Source: a virus. Taken from it: a stretch of 45,612 nucleotides of DNA. The DNA is taken from positions 1 through 45,612 of IMG/VR virus record IMGVR_UViG_3300042907_000047. One strand, written 5' to 3'. Below the pieces are notes generated by a model. It saw nothing but the letters and a program-made list of their open reading frames with translations. It did not search any database and was not told where the DNA came from. A program made the translations under genes and the position numbers. Positions 33,242-40,697 of the stretch are shown piece by piece (positions within the stretch are counted from its first letter, which is position 1; each line of letters begins with the position of its first letter).

Positions 33242-35116
33242 TTAACATTCGCCATAGGTCTGTGCGTACTTTGCTTCGCAAGTTACGGGTAAACCCCTAG
33301 CCCACTCGGGTGGCGTAGACATGCACTCGACGATATATGCAAGCGCCTCATCCTTCTCGGCTTCGGGAACCACGATCACTGCCGCATCATGGACAGTCAG
33401 AGCAACGCGATACTTCTCGTTGATCTTGATCATCTGCTCTCCCACAATGATTCGTGCCAAGGCTTGAACTACGTTCTCAACTAGCGACCCACCCCACAGT
33501 GACACGGGACCTTTGCGCGACTTGTAAACATACTGAGACTTGGCTTCTGACGTATCCAGTTTGAGGTCTGGGTATCGGATAGAAAGACCATTAGGCAGAC
33601 CTATACCATCTTTCGTAACCTTGAGGCACTTGTGCTTGCCGTAGTAATAGGGCTTGAGTTTGTCATCCCAGTTGGCTAAGTCTGCGATCGCCTTGTCGCC
33701 ATCACGCCATAACTTAATCACTTTGTCGTTGGCGTCGCGGTATGTATCAACATAGTTCTTAGCCTCGTCTTCAGTAACGACCGCGCCAGGTGGTTGCGTC
33801 TTGAGCGTGTGCTGTAACTTTAATGCCCCAGTCCCGTAGCCTAGACCCAAGATGCAGGTCTTACCCACGAAGCGTTCCACTGGGTCAGCCTTGGAGATTG
33901 GGCGTTCGTATATCTTTGTTGCAAACAGAGAGTAGACATCCTCTCCGTTGCGGAACTGCTCAACCACATCATCCTGTCCTGCCAGCCAGACGAGGACACG
34001 CGCCTCAATCTGAGAAGAGTCACAGTTTATGACGATGTGATCGTCAGGCGCTACGACTGCATTCTTTAAAGCTTTCTTTTTCTTATCTCTACTTGGTAGA
34101 TTTTGGAAGTTAACCTTATCACTGCCTGCCCAGCGACCAGTATGCGCTCCGTAGTATTTGAGTGGGATTGGTAGGCGTCCTTTGTTACGTTTGCCAACAT
34201 CAATGAATCTCTCAATCCTTGATTCTTCAATGGTAGATTTTGTGCCGAGTCGCACCGCGCATAGCTGTTGGATAAATGGGTCATCATGTTCTGTGAGTTT
34301 TAAGAAGCCTTCGTCGTTCTTTGCCAACGCATAGGTCTGCTTGCCTGTTGTCTTGCTTTCTTTCATCGGAGCCTCAACCCCGCGCTCAACTAACACTTCA
34401 GCAAACTGTTTATTACTGGCTAGTCGTTTACGCACCGCCTCTGCGGTCTCACATTTTAACTTCTCCATCAAGCCCTCGAGCAGTTGCTCTTTCTCTTCTT
34501 TGAGTTCATCGTAGCGCTCTTGTAGTAGTGCATCATCAACAAAGAACACAGGGTGCGTGAACATCCGCAGAGTCATGTCGATCAGCTTCATCTCGTTCTC
34601 AGGAAACGCGCTCGACAATATCTTGAATAGCTTGAGGGTTAGGTCAACGTCGTTCTTGCAATACTCTGCGTATCGCTCGAGTTCTTCTTTGTTGAAGTCG
34701 AGTCGTGCCTTGCCTTCAGCGGCAATCACTTCCTCGCCCTTAACTCCGATCTCGTAGCGGTCAGCCAACGCCTTGAGTGAGCCACCTGCCTCAACGCCAT
34801 GAATCGCGCGCGCCATACATAGAGTGTCGAACATGAACGCGGGCGTGATGCCGTAGATCCAACTAAGAATTGCTCCATCGAAGAGGGTGTTGTGGCACAG
34901 AAGCGCGCTGCTGCCCCAGTCAAACGACGCTAAGAATTCTTTTAGCTTATCCTTACCGCCTGATACCCAGACAGTCGGTTGCTCGTCTACCTTCACGCCC
35001 ACACCGATAACTTCAAAACGCTTGTCGCGTATGTATTCCTCAGTAGTCTGATGCTTGAAGCCTAGCTTGATCTTGCTATCGTAGTAGGTCTCAAAGTCAA
35101 TCGTTATCAGTGACAT
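33242..35116 (-). CDS. family A DNA polymerase with 3'-5' exonuclease domain
   Basis: A 624-residue replicative polymerase, short for Pol I because it has no 5'-nuclease domain. Exo I is I-D-F-E-T (Asp7, Glu9), Exo II C-H-N-T-L-F-D (Asn76, Asp80), Exo III Y-C-K-N-D-V-D (Tyr152, Asp156). Polymerase: TGRW at 326-329 and N-F-Q-N-L-P-S; motif A I-N-C-D-S-S-Q-I-E-A-R (Asp366); motif B R415-x-x-x-K419 to Y-G (427-428); motif C T-V-H-D-A-A (His576, Asp577). The residue after Asp577 is Ala, where HDE is usual. All catalytic Asp are kept, so it should be active. It starts inside the preceding 62-residue gene (20-nt overlap). Confidence 0.95.
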   Translation of the reverse strand: MSLITIDFETYYDSKIKLGFKHQTTEEYIRDKRFEVIGVGVKVDEQPTVWVSGGKDKLKEFLASFDWGSSALLCHNTLFDGAILSWIYGITPAFMFDTLCMARAIHGVEAGGSLKALADRYEIGVKGEEVIAAEGKARLDFNKEELERYAEYCKNDVDLTLKLFKILSSAFPENEMKLIDMTLRMFTHPVFFVDDALLQERYDELKEEKEQLLEGLMEKLKCETAEAVRKRLASNKQFAEVLVERGVEAPMKESKTTGKQTYALAKNDEGFLKLTEHDDPFIQQLCAVRLGTKSTIEESRIERFIDVGKRNKGRLPIPLKYYGAHTGRWAGSDKVNFQNLPSRDKKKKALKNAVVAPDDHIVINCDSSQIEARVLVWLAGQDDVVEQFRNGEDVYSLFATKIYERPISKADPVERFVGKTCILGLGYGTGALKLQHTLKTQPPGAVVTEDEAKNYVDTYRDANDKVIKLWRDGDKAIADLANWDDKLKPYYYGKHKCLKVTKDGIGLPNGLSIRYPDLKLDTSEAKSQYVYKSRKGPVSLWGGSLVENVVQALARIIVGEQMIKINEKYRVALTVHDAAVIVVPEAEKDEALAYIVECMSTPPEWARGLPVTCEAKYAQTYGEC

Positions 35117-35285
35117 CTTGTTTCTCTAAAAGTTTTTTGTAGTACGACGCAGGGAATGGCGCTTTCTTCTCTAAGAGTGTGCGCAACCATTCCGCACCAC
35201 CAAGCTGATTGAGTATCAACCACTGCTTGTCAGTCATGCGTACCTGCCTTCCAATAAGAGGCGCAGGGGGTTTGGGTCTCGGCAA
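35097..35285 (-). CDS. small basic protein coupled to DNA polymerase
   Basis: A 62-residue basic protein: MPRPKPPAPLIGRQVRMTDKQWLILNQLGGAEWLRTLLEKKA describes its first two thirds in outline (Pro/Arg-rich arm, then T-D-x-Q-W and G-G-A-E-W-L-R helices). The fold resembles ribbon-helix-helix or short DNA-binding proteins seen beside phage polymerases. It overlaps the polymerase gene by 20 nt and has a GGAGAG ribosome site. It is the first gene after the terminator and leader hairpin at 35314-35390, so it heads its own transcription or processing unit. Confidence 0.65.
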   Translation of the reverse strand: MPRPKPPAPLIGRQVRMTDKQWLILNQLGGAEWLRTLLEKKAPFPASYYKKLLEKQDVTDND

Positions 35286-35299
35286 TTTTCTCTCCTTAG

Positions 35300-35318
35300 T
35301 AACTGGTCTCTAAATAGC
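35300..35318. repeat. 19-bp leader repeat, copy 1
   Basis: TAACTGGTCTCTAAATAGC here matches TAACTGGTCTCAAATTAGC at 45462-45480 in all but two positions and in the same orientation. In both places the repeat lies on the downstream side (in - strand direction) of an intrinsic terminator. No coding function. Confidence 0.6.
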
Positions 35319-35343
35319 ATCCCACTGAGTCATGGGTCGCTAT
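35314..35343 (-). promoter_or_regulatory. leader hairpin of the polymerase unit
   Basis: On the - strand ATAGC and CCCA pair with TGGG and GCTAT, giving a two-part stem of about 30 nt, 29 nt before the ATG of the 62-residue gene. The inner CCCA-N8-TGGG resembles the more perfect CCCACG/CGTGGG stems in front of other early genes. It lies just after a terminator. Confidence 0.5.
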
Positions 35344-35363
35344 CTAACAAAAAGTACAGATAC

Positions 35364-35390
35364 AAAAAAAGGCATGGCGAACCATGCCTT
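35364..35390 (-). terminator. intrinsic terminator after the HTH-DUF3310 gene
   Basis: Read on the - strand, AAGGCATGG pairs with CCATGCCTT around a TTCG tetraloop (35371-35388), followed by TTTTTTT. A perfect stem with a stable loop and a T-run, 7 nt after the stop of the gene ending at 35397, ends the upstream early unit. Confidence 0.9.
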
Positions 35391-35396
35391 CGGGGT

Positions 35397-35888
35397 TTAC
35401 TTCAGTGTGGCGATTTCACGAGAAAGATACCATTGCGCTTTGCGCAAGTCTTCTAACTGATTGCCCTTGAGTCCTGATCTAGTAATGTATTTCACGACAT
35501 TACCCAAGTTGTACCCAAGACGCTTCGCCTCGATGAAGTCAATAGTTTCGATCCCACCTGAGGTGTAGTGCGTAGGGTGATTCACTGAGTCATGTTGGGA
35601 AATAGCTTGATTCACGTCAGCTACAATTTCCTCCGCCTCTGCCACAGTCATACCCTTGGGTAAATTATTAGGTCTTACAATTTCAATACGCTTTGCCAAG
35701 TCTCTCATTCTGATCATGCGATCTTCAATGGTCTCGCCATATTGTTTCTGATATGACGATCTTGCCTTGCTCATCAATACATAGGTGTATGACTTGGTAG
35801 TGCCAAGAGCCTTCATTACGTCTGCGGTTTTCATGCGTGGGTTTCTCTCCAACAATACACGAACCTGTTCAATCTTATTGCGTTTCAT
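35397..35888 (-). CDS. HTH-DUF3310 fusion protein
   Basis: A 163-residue protein, started at ATG 35888, which has an AAGGAGAAGG ribosome site; longer frames lack one. Residues 8-43 (VRVLLERNPRMKTADVMKALGTTKSYTYVLMSKAR) form a helix-turn-helix. Residues about 100-163 contain the DUF3310 core: V-N-H-P-x-H-Y, G-I-E-T-I-D-F-I-E-A, G-Y-N-L-G-N-V-V-K-Y-I-T-R and L-E-D-L-R-K-A-Q-W-Y-L. DUF3310 is present in T7 gp1.7 and many phage proteins linked to nucleotide metabolism, but usually without HTH. The fusion suggests DNA-linked regulation. A strong terminator follows. Confidence 0.85.
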   Translation of the reverse strand: MKRNKIEQVRVLLERNPRMKTADVMKALGTTKSYTYVLMSKARSSYQKQYGETIEDRMIRMRDLAKRIEIVRPNNLPKGMTVAEAEEIVADVNQAISQHDSVNHPTHYTSGGIETIDFIEAKRLGYNLGNVVKYITRSGLKGNQLEDLRKAQWYLSREIATLK

Positions 35889-36084
35889 TTGCCTTCTCCT
35901 TTTTGGTTTGGCGTTTAATTGATACGATTCCAACACTATGTCGGTCTCGTGCTTCCTGCATAGCATCTGCGATCTCATACGCAGTCTGAGTTATTTGGTC
36001 TGACAATCCTCCTCTCATGATTAAACCAACTAACGCAAAACCAGCGTGTAGGTCACGCAGATTGCTACGATCTTCTTCATTCAT
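35875..36084 (-). CDS. small helical hypothetical protein
   Basis: A 69-residue protein, acidic at the start (NEEDRSNLRDLHAGFALVGLIMRGGL), then a helix S-D-Q-I-T-Q-T-A-Y-E-I-A-D-A-M-Q-E-A and a Lys-rich tail. The tail coding region contains the ribosome site for the HTH-DUF3310 gene, with a 14-nt overlap. A short hydrophobic stretch (AGFALVGLIM) is too brief for a sure membrane helix. No family recognised. Confidence 0.65.
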   Translation of the reverse strand: MNEEDRSNLRDLHAGFALVGLIMRGGLSDQITQTAYEIADAMQEARDRHSVGIVSIKRQTKKEKANETQ

Positions 36085-36365
36085 AACTGTTCCAATAGAC
36101 GCGTTAGCGCATCAATGTTTGTCTCATCAATGACGAGGGTGAACCCACCCTGCCCACGAATGGCTGACATATGTTTCTCTTGTAGGGCAGTAGGCTTGTT
36201 GCCATTAGCTTTCGCCTCTACCCCAATGAACCTCCCCTTGTAACAAATCACAAAGTCAGGGACACCTGCCGCCCCATAGCCAGTACCGATTGGCATGGTG
36301 AAGTAGGCTCCCTTTGCGTGAAGAATGTCTTTGATCTTCTTCTTAACTAAACCCTCAGGCGTCAT
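36081..36365 (-). CDS. VRR-NUC nuclease
   Basis: A 94-residue stand-alone VRR-NUC domain, started at ATG 36365; a GTG 12 nt upstream is possible. It has the compact PD-(D/E)XK core G-V-P-D-F-V-I (Asp37), F-I-G-V-E-A-K (Glu50, Lys52), then a conserved T-A-L-Q-E-K-H (Gln62) and a C-terminal helix. Phage VRR-NUC proteins act as structure-specific (Holliday-junction-type) nucleases. With the Cas4-like exonuclease and SNF2 helicase it gives the phage a recombination toolkit. It overlaps neighbours by 11 and 4 nt. Confidence 0.9.
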   Translation of the reverse strand: MTPEGLVKKKIKDILHAKGAYFTMPIGTGYGAAGVPDFVICYKGRFIGVEAKANGNKPTALQEKHMSAIRGQGGFTLVIDETNIDALTRLLEQL

Positions 36366-36726
36366 CTTGCATCCCACCTTTCAGTGACTCTAAAGTTGGT
36401 CGATCTACAACTAAACAGAAGTAGGTCTCGCTCGCTCTCCACCCAACCTCATCGAGTTCGGGGAAGTCGGTGTTTGTATAAAGTGTCATCCTAATGATTC
36501 TTGAATCAAGCATGTACCTCCCCTCACTGGCAAGAATCATTGCGAACTTAGACTTCAATACATCAGGCAAAGTATCATCTGTATATATGCGATGAAACCC
36601 ATCAGCCACATACACGATGTACTGCTCGTCTACCTTACGCACAGGCAAACGAATCAACTCCCATTTCTTGGGGTGAACCACAGGACTCAGTTCCCCAATC
36701 AAGTGGGGCATGGGGTAGCCATCCAT
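36355..36726 (-). CDS. hypothetical protein between VRR-NUC and unknown 324-residue gene
   Basis: A 123-residue alpha-beta protein with strands V-R-K-V-D-E-Q-Y-I-V-Y-V-A-D-G-F-H-R-I-Y and a C-terminal E-T-Y-F-C-L-V-V-D-R-P-T-L-E-S-L. The start may be 36726 or the ATG at 36711, both inside the upstream gene's end. No catalytic motif or membrane segment seen; function unknown. It is embedded in a coupled chain with overlaps at both ends. Confidence 0.7.
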   Translation of the reverse strand: MDGYPMPHLIGELSPVVHPKKWELIRLPVRKVDEQYIVYVADGFHRIYTDDTLPDVLKSKFAMILASEGRYMLDSRIIRMTLYTNTDFPELDEVGWRASETYFCLVVDRPTLESLKGGMQDDA

Positions 36727-37673
36727 GCGTGTTCGTAGTTCGTGGGTTGACCGCCATAAAAGAATACCGCATCAAGCCCTTCGTCATACTTGTCCATGAT
36801 CGGGAAGTTCAACATACCAAGCCTACGCACCTCTTTAGTTTCGTAAGATACTTTCATCATTGTCATCAACGGCACTAACTCGGGGTACTCTTCAATCGTT
36901 CTGACTCGCTTGAAGTCTTCAATGATCTCGTACTCCATCTTGCTCGTATCACTATGCAATACAGTCATCTTTAATTTGCCTATGAGTAAGTGCTTGTAGT
37001 CGTCTATGCCAATGAGATAGAAAGGATTCTTAAAGAACCGCTTGGACTCTTCTCTCTTTATATCTCGTATCTTATCAGCTTCTTTGTAAATGTCAAGTGT
37101 ATTTTTACATTTATTTAGGTCTAATGGTACAGAAAGACCATTGGTACTTTCCCCTAGTAAGGTTGCCAACATCGCATGAATCTCGTCAGGCGTAAAAGAG
37201 TTCTGCTTATCGCTATTACCCATCGACTGGCGCAGAGCGTGAACACCACTCCTGACCTGCTTTACTTTGTTATCCATGATGTCTTTCTTACTGCGCACAG
37301 CGGCTTGACGCTTTAGTACCGCCATCAATGATGAAAGTTTTGTGCTACGGATAGTCTCTCTATCATTTTGATCTGAGCCACGAGACTTGGCGTAGTAAGG
37401 TGTGCGGAAACAATACTCTAGTTGATCGCAGTTAGCACCGCCCAAACTTGTTGTCCATACCTTACACACTGCCAACCCATTGGGATGACACATCATGTAA
37501 GAATCTTTATCTTCTTGCGGATAGCCTACATTCATTACCTTTCCCATGACCTTCAAGCCATACTTGAATTGCAACTCACGCACCAGTGGGAGAACATCTG
37601 AGTGAAGCAACTCGTTCAGTTGTTCCTCTGTGCCGAACCCATCAAGAAAATATCTGCTAAATGTGTATGTCAT
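36699..37673 (-). CDS. unknown 324-residue early protein
   Basis: No family is recognised. The sequence is soluble and mixed alpha-beta: F-G-T-E-E-Q-L-N-E-L-L, a strand-rich block (LKVMGKVMNVGYPQED, YMMCHPNGLAVCKVW), a basic helical middle with many Arg/Lys (KLSSLMAVLKRQAAVRSKKDIMDNKVKQVRSG), and a C-terminal strand-helix region (MEYEIIEDFKRVRTIEEYPE, FPIMDKYDEGLDAVFFYGG). Cys are scattered, not paired. It shares the early operon with the 344-residue unknown gene and follows the MoxR/VWA genes. The MoxR system could act on it, but this is only from proximity. Confidence 0.7.
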   Translation of the reverse strand: MTYTFSRYFLDGFGTEEQLNELLHSDVLPLVRELQFKYGLKVMGKVMNVGYPQEDKDSYMMCHPNGLAVCKVWTTSLGGANCDQLEYCFRTPYYAKSRGSDQNDRETIRSTKLSSLMAVLKRQAAVRSKKDIMDNKVKQVRSGVHALRQSMGNSDKQNSFTPDEIHAMLATLLGESTNGLSVPLDLNKCKNTLDIYKEADKIRDIKREESKRFFKNPFYLIGIDDYKHLLIGKLKMTVLHSDTSKMEYEIIEDFKRVRTIEEYPELVPLMTMMKVSYETKEVRRLGMLNFPIMDKYDEGLDAVFFYGGQPTNYEHAWMATPCPT

Positions 37674-37684
37674 ACTAACTCTCC

Positions 37685-37870
37685 TTAAAAATCTATTGCT
37701 CGTGCCGTTGCGTTGATTGAGTATCCCAACGCCTCGATCTTTTTGATTGCATGTAGCGTGAGAGTCTTAGTCCCTGCTATATCTGCAAACAGTTGTGCCT
37801 TCTCGCATAGGGGGTAGTACTTCAATGTCCCATATACATCTTTCACCTCCACTCGAATCGTATTAGTCAT
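37685..37870 (-). CDS. small alpha-beta hypothetical protein
   Basis: A 61-residue protein: TIRVEVKDVYGTLKYYPLCEKAQLFADIAGTKTLTLHAIKKIEALGY is its approximate course, with a strand pair, T-L-T-L, then a helix and a final I-N-A-T-A-R-A-I-D-F. The size and pattern resemble other small phage proteins with this strand-helix layout. Function unknown. The gene overlaps the 344-residue gene by 8 nt and has a clear AGGAGG-type ribosome site. Confidence 0.65.
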   Translation of the reverse strand: MTNTIRVEVKDVYGTLKYYPLCEKAQLFADIAGTKTLTLHAIKKIEALGYSINATARAIDF

Positions 37871-38897
37871 ATTGCTTTACCTCCTGTCCATCAACCATGA
37901 CTGTGTAGCCCCACTCGCTAGGCGGATACATCTCCCCATTAACATACTCAACCTTCTTGAACACTGTCTCGTTCGCTTTGTATATCTCCTTGTTCAGTCT
38001 GCGCTTGAGATTCAAGAACATCGTGTGCGGTGTGTCCTCGTGTGCGCTATACCTACTCATCTGTGAGTCAGAGAACCTACGCAAGTTCCAACGCATATTG
38101 CCAATATCCCACGCAAAGATGTAGAGCATTGCCGAATCAAGCGGTGCGGTATCAATCAATTTATCTGCTACCGATGTGTACTCTTTATGGTCTAGATAGA
38201 AATCGCCACTAGGCACATGCTCATTCACCACCTCAAGCATCGTCTTGACAAACACCTCGTAGTCCATCGCCTTGGTCATGACCTCAGTCGTCATGTAGAA
38301 GTCTGTATAGCCAGCCAGTAAGTCTTTGCCTACCTTGCGATCGACCTTCCTACCAACGACTGTGATTGGCTTGATTGGTTGCATAGTTTCACAGTTGACA
38401 CGCATACCTTTGTAGATTGGAAACGCACCACGCTCGCCATTGCCATGAAGTCTTCCTGTCCATATCATCCCACCCATGCGTGAGTTAGTAGATAACTCAC
38501 CATGCCCATAGGTAGACAAGATGCCTCGATCACCCTGACCATAGTTTTCGCTAGTGAACTCGAACGTATTGTCAGGTCGCACAATGCCAAGAATGTTTGG
38601 CGACACCTCGTAGGTGTAGTACTCCCAAGTGCCATCATGTTGTTGGTAACTACGCAGTTTGGTTGAGCCTTGCTTGGCAAGATTGTCATGCTCTGCCTTC
38701 GTCAAAGTAATATGCTTCCAGTTGCTACCATGAACGATGTCAAACACGCGTTGTCCTTCCTCCTCTCGCACAAGAAAGTATTTGGTGTTATGTCTACGGC
38801 TAGCAATAGGGAATCTATTTACAGACCCACGATAGGGTGAGACGCTATTTGAGATGCTATTGAGCCTCGTGTAATTCAGTCCTTGCATTTTTTCCAT
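37863..38897 (-). CDS. unknown 344-residue early protein
   Basis: No family is recognised. It is a soluble mixed alpha-beta protein (RRHNTKYFLVREEEGQRVFDIVHG, HITLTKAEHDNLAKQG, WEYYTYEVSPN...), then a Gly/Arg-rich region (GHGELSTNSRMGGMIWTGRLHGNGERG) and a helical C-terminal part with W-N-L-R-R-F-S and R-R-L-N-K-E-I-Y. It is rich in Tyr, Arg and His. The start at 38897 or ATG 38888 lies inside the end of the preceding gene. Its order (after AAA+/VWA genes, before another unknown gene) makes it a candidate client or partner; not shown. Confidence 0.7.
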   Translation of the reverse strand: MEKMQGLNYTRLNSISNSVSPYRGSVNRFPIASRRHNTKYFLVREEEGQRVFDIVHGSNWKHITLTKAEHDNLAKQGSTKLRSYQQHDGTWEYYTYEVSPNILGIVRPDNTFEFTSENYGQGDRGILSTYGHGELSTNSRMGGMIWTGRLHGNGERGAFPIYKGMRVNCETMQPIKPITVVGRKVDRKVGKDLLAGYTDFYMTTEVMTKAMDYEVFVKTMLEVVNEHVPSGDFYLDHKEYTSVADKLIDTAPLDSAMLYIFAWDIGNMRWNLRRFSDSQMSRYSAHEDTPHTMFLNLKRRLNKEIYKANETVFKKVEYVNGEMYPPSEWGYTVMVDGQEVKQYD

Positions 38898-39103
38898 CCT
38901 TTCAGTTCATCCATGTGTTTCATTACTTCTCGCCAATCGATGTTGGTCTTGCTTCCATGCTCTTCCTCATGGTGCAGATTCATCAGCGCCACTAGGTGTG
39001 CTTGGCTTCCATGTATCACGAGCATCCGCATCGCACAATTTTTGTTGAGCCTCATGCGGTTCTCCTTCTCGTCTAGAGATATCTCCTTCCATTCTTCCTC
39101 CAT
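38876..39103 (-). CDS. small protein in an overlapping frame
   Basis: A 75-residue charged protein. I start it at ATG 39103, which has a GGAGG ribosome site 6 nt upstream. It begins MEEEWKEISLDEKENRMRLN and includes LVIHGSQAHLVALMNLHHEEEH, a His/Glu-rich helix that could bind metal. Its first 137 nt overlap the same-strand gene ending at 38967 in another frame. Either both are real or one ends in the other by frameshift. It overlaps the 344-residue gene by 22 nt. Confidence 0.6.
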   Translation of the reverse strand: MEEEWKEISLDEKENRMRLNKNCAMRMLVIHGSQAHLVALMNLHHEEEHGSKTNIDWREVMKHMDELKGWKKCKD

Positions 39104-39338
39104 TCTTAGCCTCCAGTTCATCAATCTTGATCAGCACTTGTCGCCACAGATCAGGGTGCAGATTACCTACACTCATCAGTTGTTCTAACGCATAGAGATG
39201 CGGTGCGCTAGGAAAGTTTGATATGACACTCCTAGCGAGTTCATCCACATAACGATATTGCAATTTGCTTTGTCCTTTCGTCTTAGCTACTGCGTATGCG
39301 GTTGCGGTAATGCTCACCCACCATGTATCAATCGTCAC
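38967..39338 (-). CDS. hypothetical protein overlapping two neighbours
   Basis: About 123 residues if begun at the GTG at 39338, inside the end of the VWA gene; a TTG at 39371 is less likely. The first 80 residues look ordered (Y-V-D-E-L-A-R-S-V-I, L-Y-A-L-E-Q-L-M-S-V-G-N-L-H-P-D-L-W-R-Q-V-L-I-K-I-D-E-L-E-A). The last about 45, which overlap the 75-residue gene, are polar and irregular (GGRMEGDISRREGEPHEAQQ), as expected if this frame only tolerates coding. No family is recognised. Confidence 0.5.
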   Translation of the reverse strand: MTIDTWWVSITATAYAVAKTKGQSKLQYRYVDELARSVISNFPSAPHLYALEQLMSVGNLHPDLWRQVLIKIDELEAKNGGRMEGDISRREGEPHEAQQKLCDADARDTWKPSTPSGADESAP

Positions 39339-40611
39339 CAAACATAACCTTCTTGCCGACAGGCGGTTCAAAGTCGCGGCGTTGTGTAACCATCCACAGG
39401 GTTGGGTCAGTAATCTTCCAGTTGATGTCGTTCTCTACATACCCGTCAGTGAACACCAATACACACTCGGCTTTCAGTTTGTTCTTAACTACGTAGTCAC
39501 TGACGCATGAGACGTGAGTCCCACCACCGCCCAATGGTTTGAGCAACTTGGCAATGTCGTTGTAGTTGTCCCGAAAGATTTGTTCACCATGCACAACGGT
39601 ATCCCACCAAAGAACACGCACCGCTTCGGGCTGACAGACCTCGCAAATTGAAACCAGTTCGGTAGCGAACTCGGTTATCTCTGCACTGCCTATCGAGCCT
39701 GATGTGTCAATGGCTACGATGATCTCACCGATGCTCTCGTTGATCACGCTTGGCAAGTAGATGTCATTAGCCATCTGACGCTTGTTCATGCGACGCCATG
39801 TGAACTCATCGTTACCCTTGGTTGATGCAGATACAAACTCACGCAACGCATCACGCCAATCAATCTTGGGTTCCAACAAGTCAGAGATAACTCTAGGAAT
39901 CTTTGCACCCATGCGACCTGCAAGCATCCCGCCTTCACGCAACGCTTTGTCGATGCCATCCATTACTTCCTTGGCTTCCTCGGGTGACAACTCTTTGCCG
40001 ATGAAGTCATGCTCGTCTGACTGAGAGATGTCATAGGTCTTGCCGTTGACTGTGATCGTATCTTCATCACCAAAGACTTCGTTACCATCACCATCGTTAG
40101 ATTGTTTCCCACTCGATGGTGGGGGATTACCTTGACCCTGACCACCACCGCCCTTGCAATGCTTCTTGAGATAGTTGTATACCTCACGCATTGACCAGTC
40201 GTGAAACATTGGGTCATAGACAGAGCCTTCGGTTGGCAACGCTACGAGTCGCTCATTCGTACCTGCGACAGTCCCATCGATACTGACGATAATGTCATTC
40301 ACAACAAAGTCAGCCGCGATGTTAGCTAGCTTATGATTCTCTCTGAACATGGCAGAGCCAAACACAACGTGCTTCAAGGCTACGTGAAGATTCTCATGGA
40401 GGATGAGACCACGCACATTGGGTTCACCTGCGAGACTCTCCAAGAACTTACGCCCATACCTCTTGTTCACACCATCGGTGTAGGCGGTAGGCACATTCTC
40501 CTCGACTGAGGATGTTCCCATCAACATCACGCCTGAGTACAGGGCAGTGGATGGATGCTTCATTAGCGTGATATGCCCACGCTTGATTCGGGTTTCTTGC
40601 TTGCTCATCAT
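39328..40611 (-). CDS. VWA/metallopeptidase-like protein (DUF2201-type), MoxR partner
   Basis: A 427-residue protein. I start at the ATG-ATG at 40611, coupled to the preceding microgene and with a TTGGAG ribosome site; frames further upstream lack support. The N-terminal domain has L-I-L-H-E-N-L-H (HExxH at 72-76) and N-I-A-A-D-F-V-V-N-D, a zincin-like pattern. A Gly/Pro/Asp-rich linker (about 154-185) follows. The C-terminal domain is VWA-like with the MIDAS motif D-T-S-G-S (302-306). This two-part layout is the DUF2201 type. In bacteria and in archaeal virus ATV, MoxR ATPases act with VWA partners as assembly or remodelling chaperones. Confidence 0.85.
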   Translation of the reverse strand: MMSKQETRIKRGHITLMKHPSTALYSGVMLMGTSSVEENVPTAYTDGVNKRYGRKFLESLAGEPNVRGLILHENLHVALKHVVFGSAMFRENHKLANIAADFVVNDIIVSIDGTVAGTNERLVALPTEGSVYDPMFHDWSMREVYNYLKKHCKGGGGQGQGNPPPSSGKQSNDGDGNEVFGDEDTITVNGKTYDISQSDEHDFIGKELSPEEAKEVMDGIDKALREGGMLAGRMGAKIPRVISDLLEPKIDWRDALREFVSASTKGNDEFTWRRMNKRQMANDIYLPSVINESIGEIIVAIDTSGSIGSAEITEFATELVSICEVCQPEAVRVLWWDTVVHGEQIFRDNYNDIAKLLKPLGGGGTHVSCVSDYVVKNKLKAECVLVFTDGYVENDINWKITDPTLWMVTQRRDFEPPVGKKVMFGDD

Positions 40612-40697
40612 GGTCTCCAATAAAATAAATCTAACAATAGAACAATCATTCCTAACAGGAACAACACTCTCACTACCTTCTCTGATGCAGTGAACAT
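40608..40697 (-). CDS. 29-residue membrane microprotein between MoxR and VWA genes
   Basis: ATG at 40697 overlaps the stop of the 62-residue gene (TGATG) and the stop overlaps the VWA start (ATGATGA). The product has a charged N-terminus (MFTASEKVVR) and one strong hydrophobic helix (VLFLLGMIVLLLDLFYW). Precise coupling at both ends strongly suggests real translation. It would be a single-pass inner-membrane protein. Confidence 0.6.
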   Translation of the reverse strand: MFTASEKVVRVLFLLGMIVLLLDLFYWRP

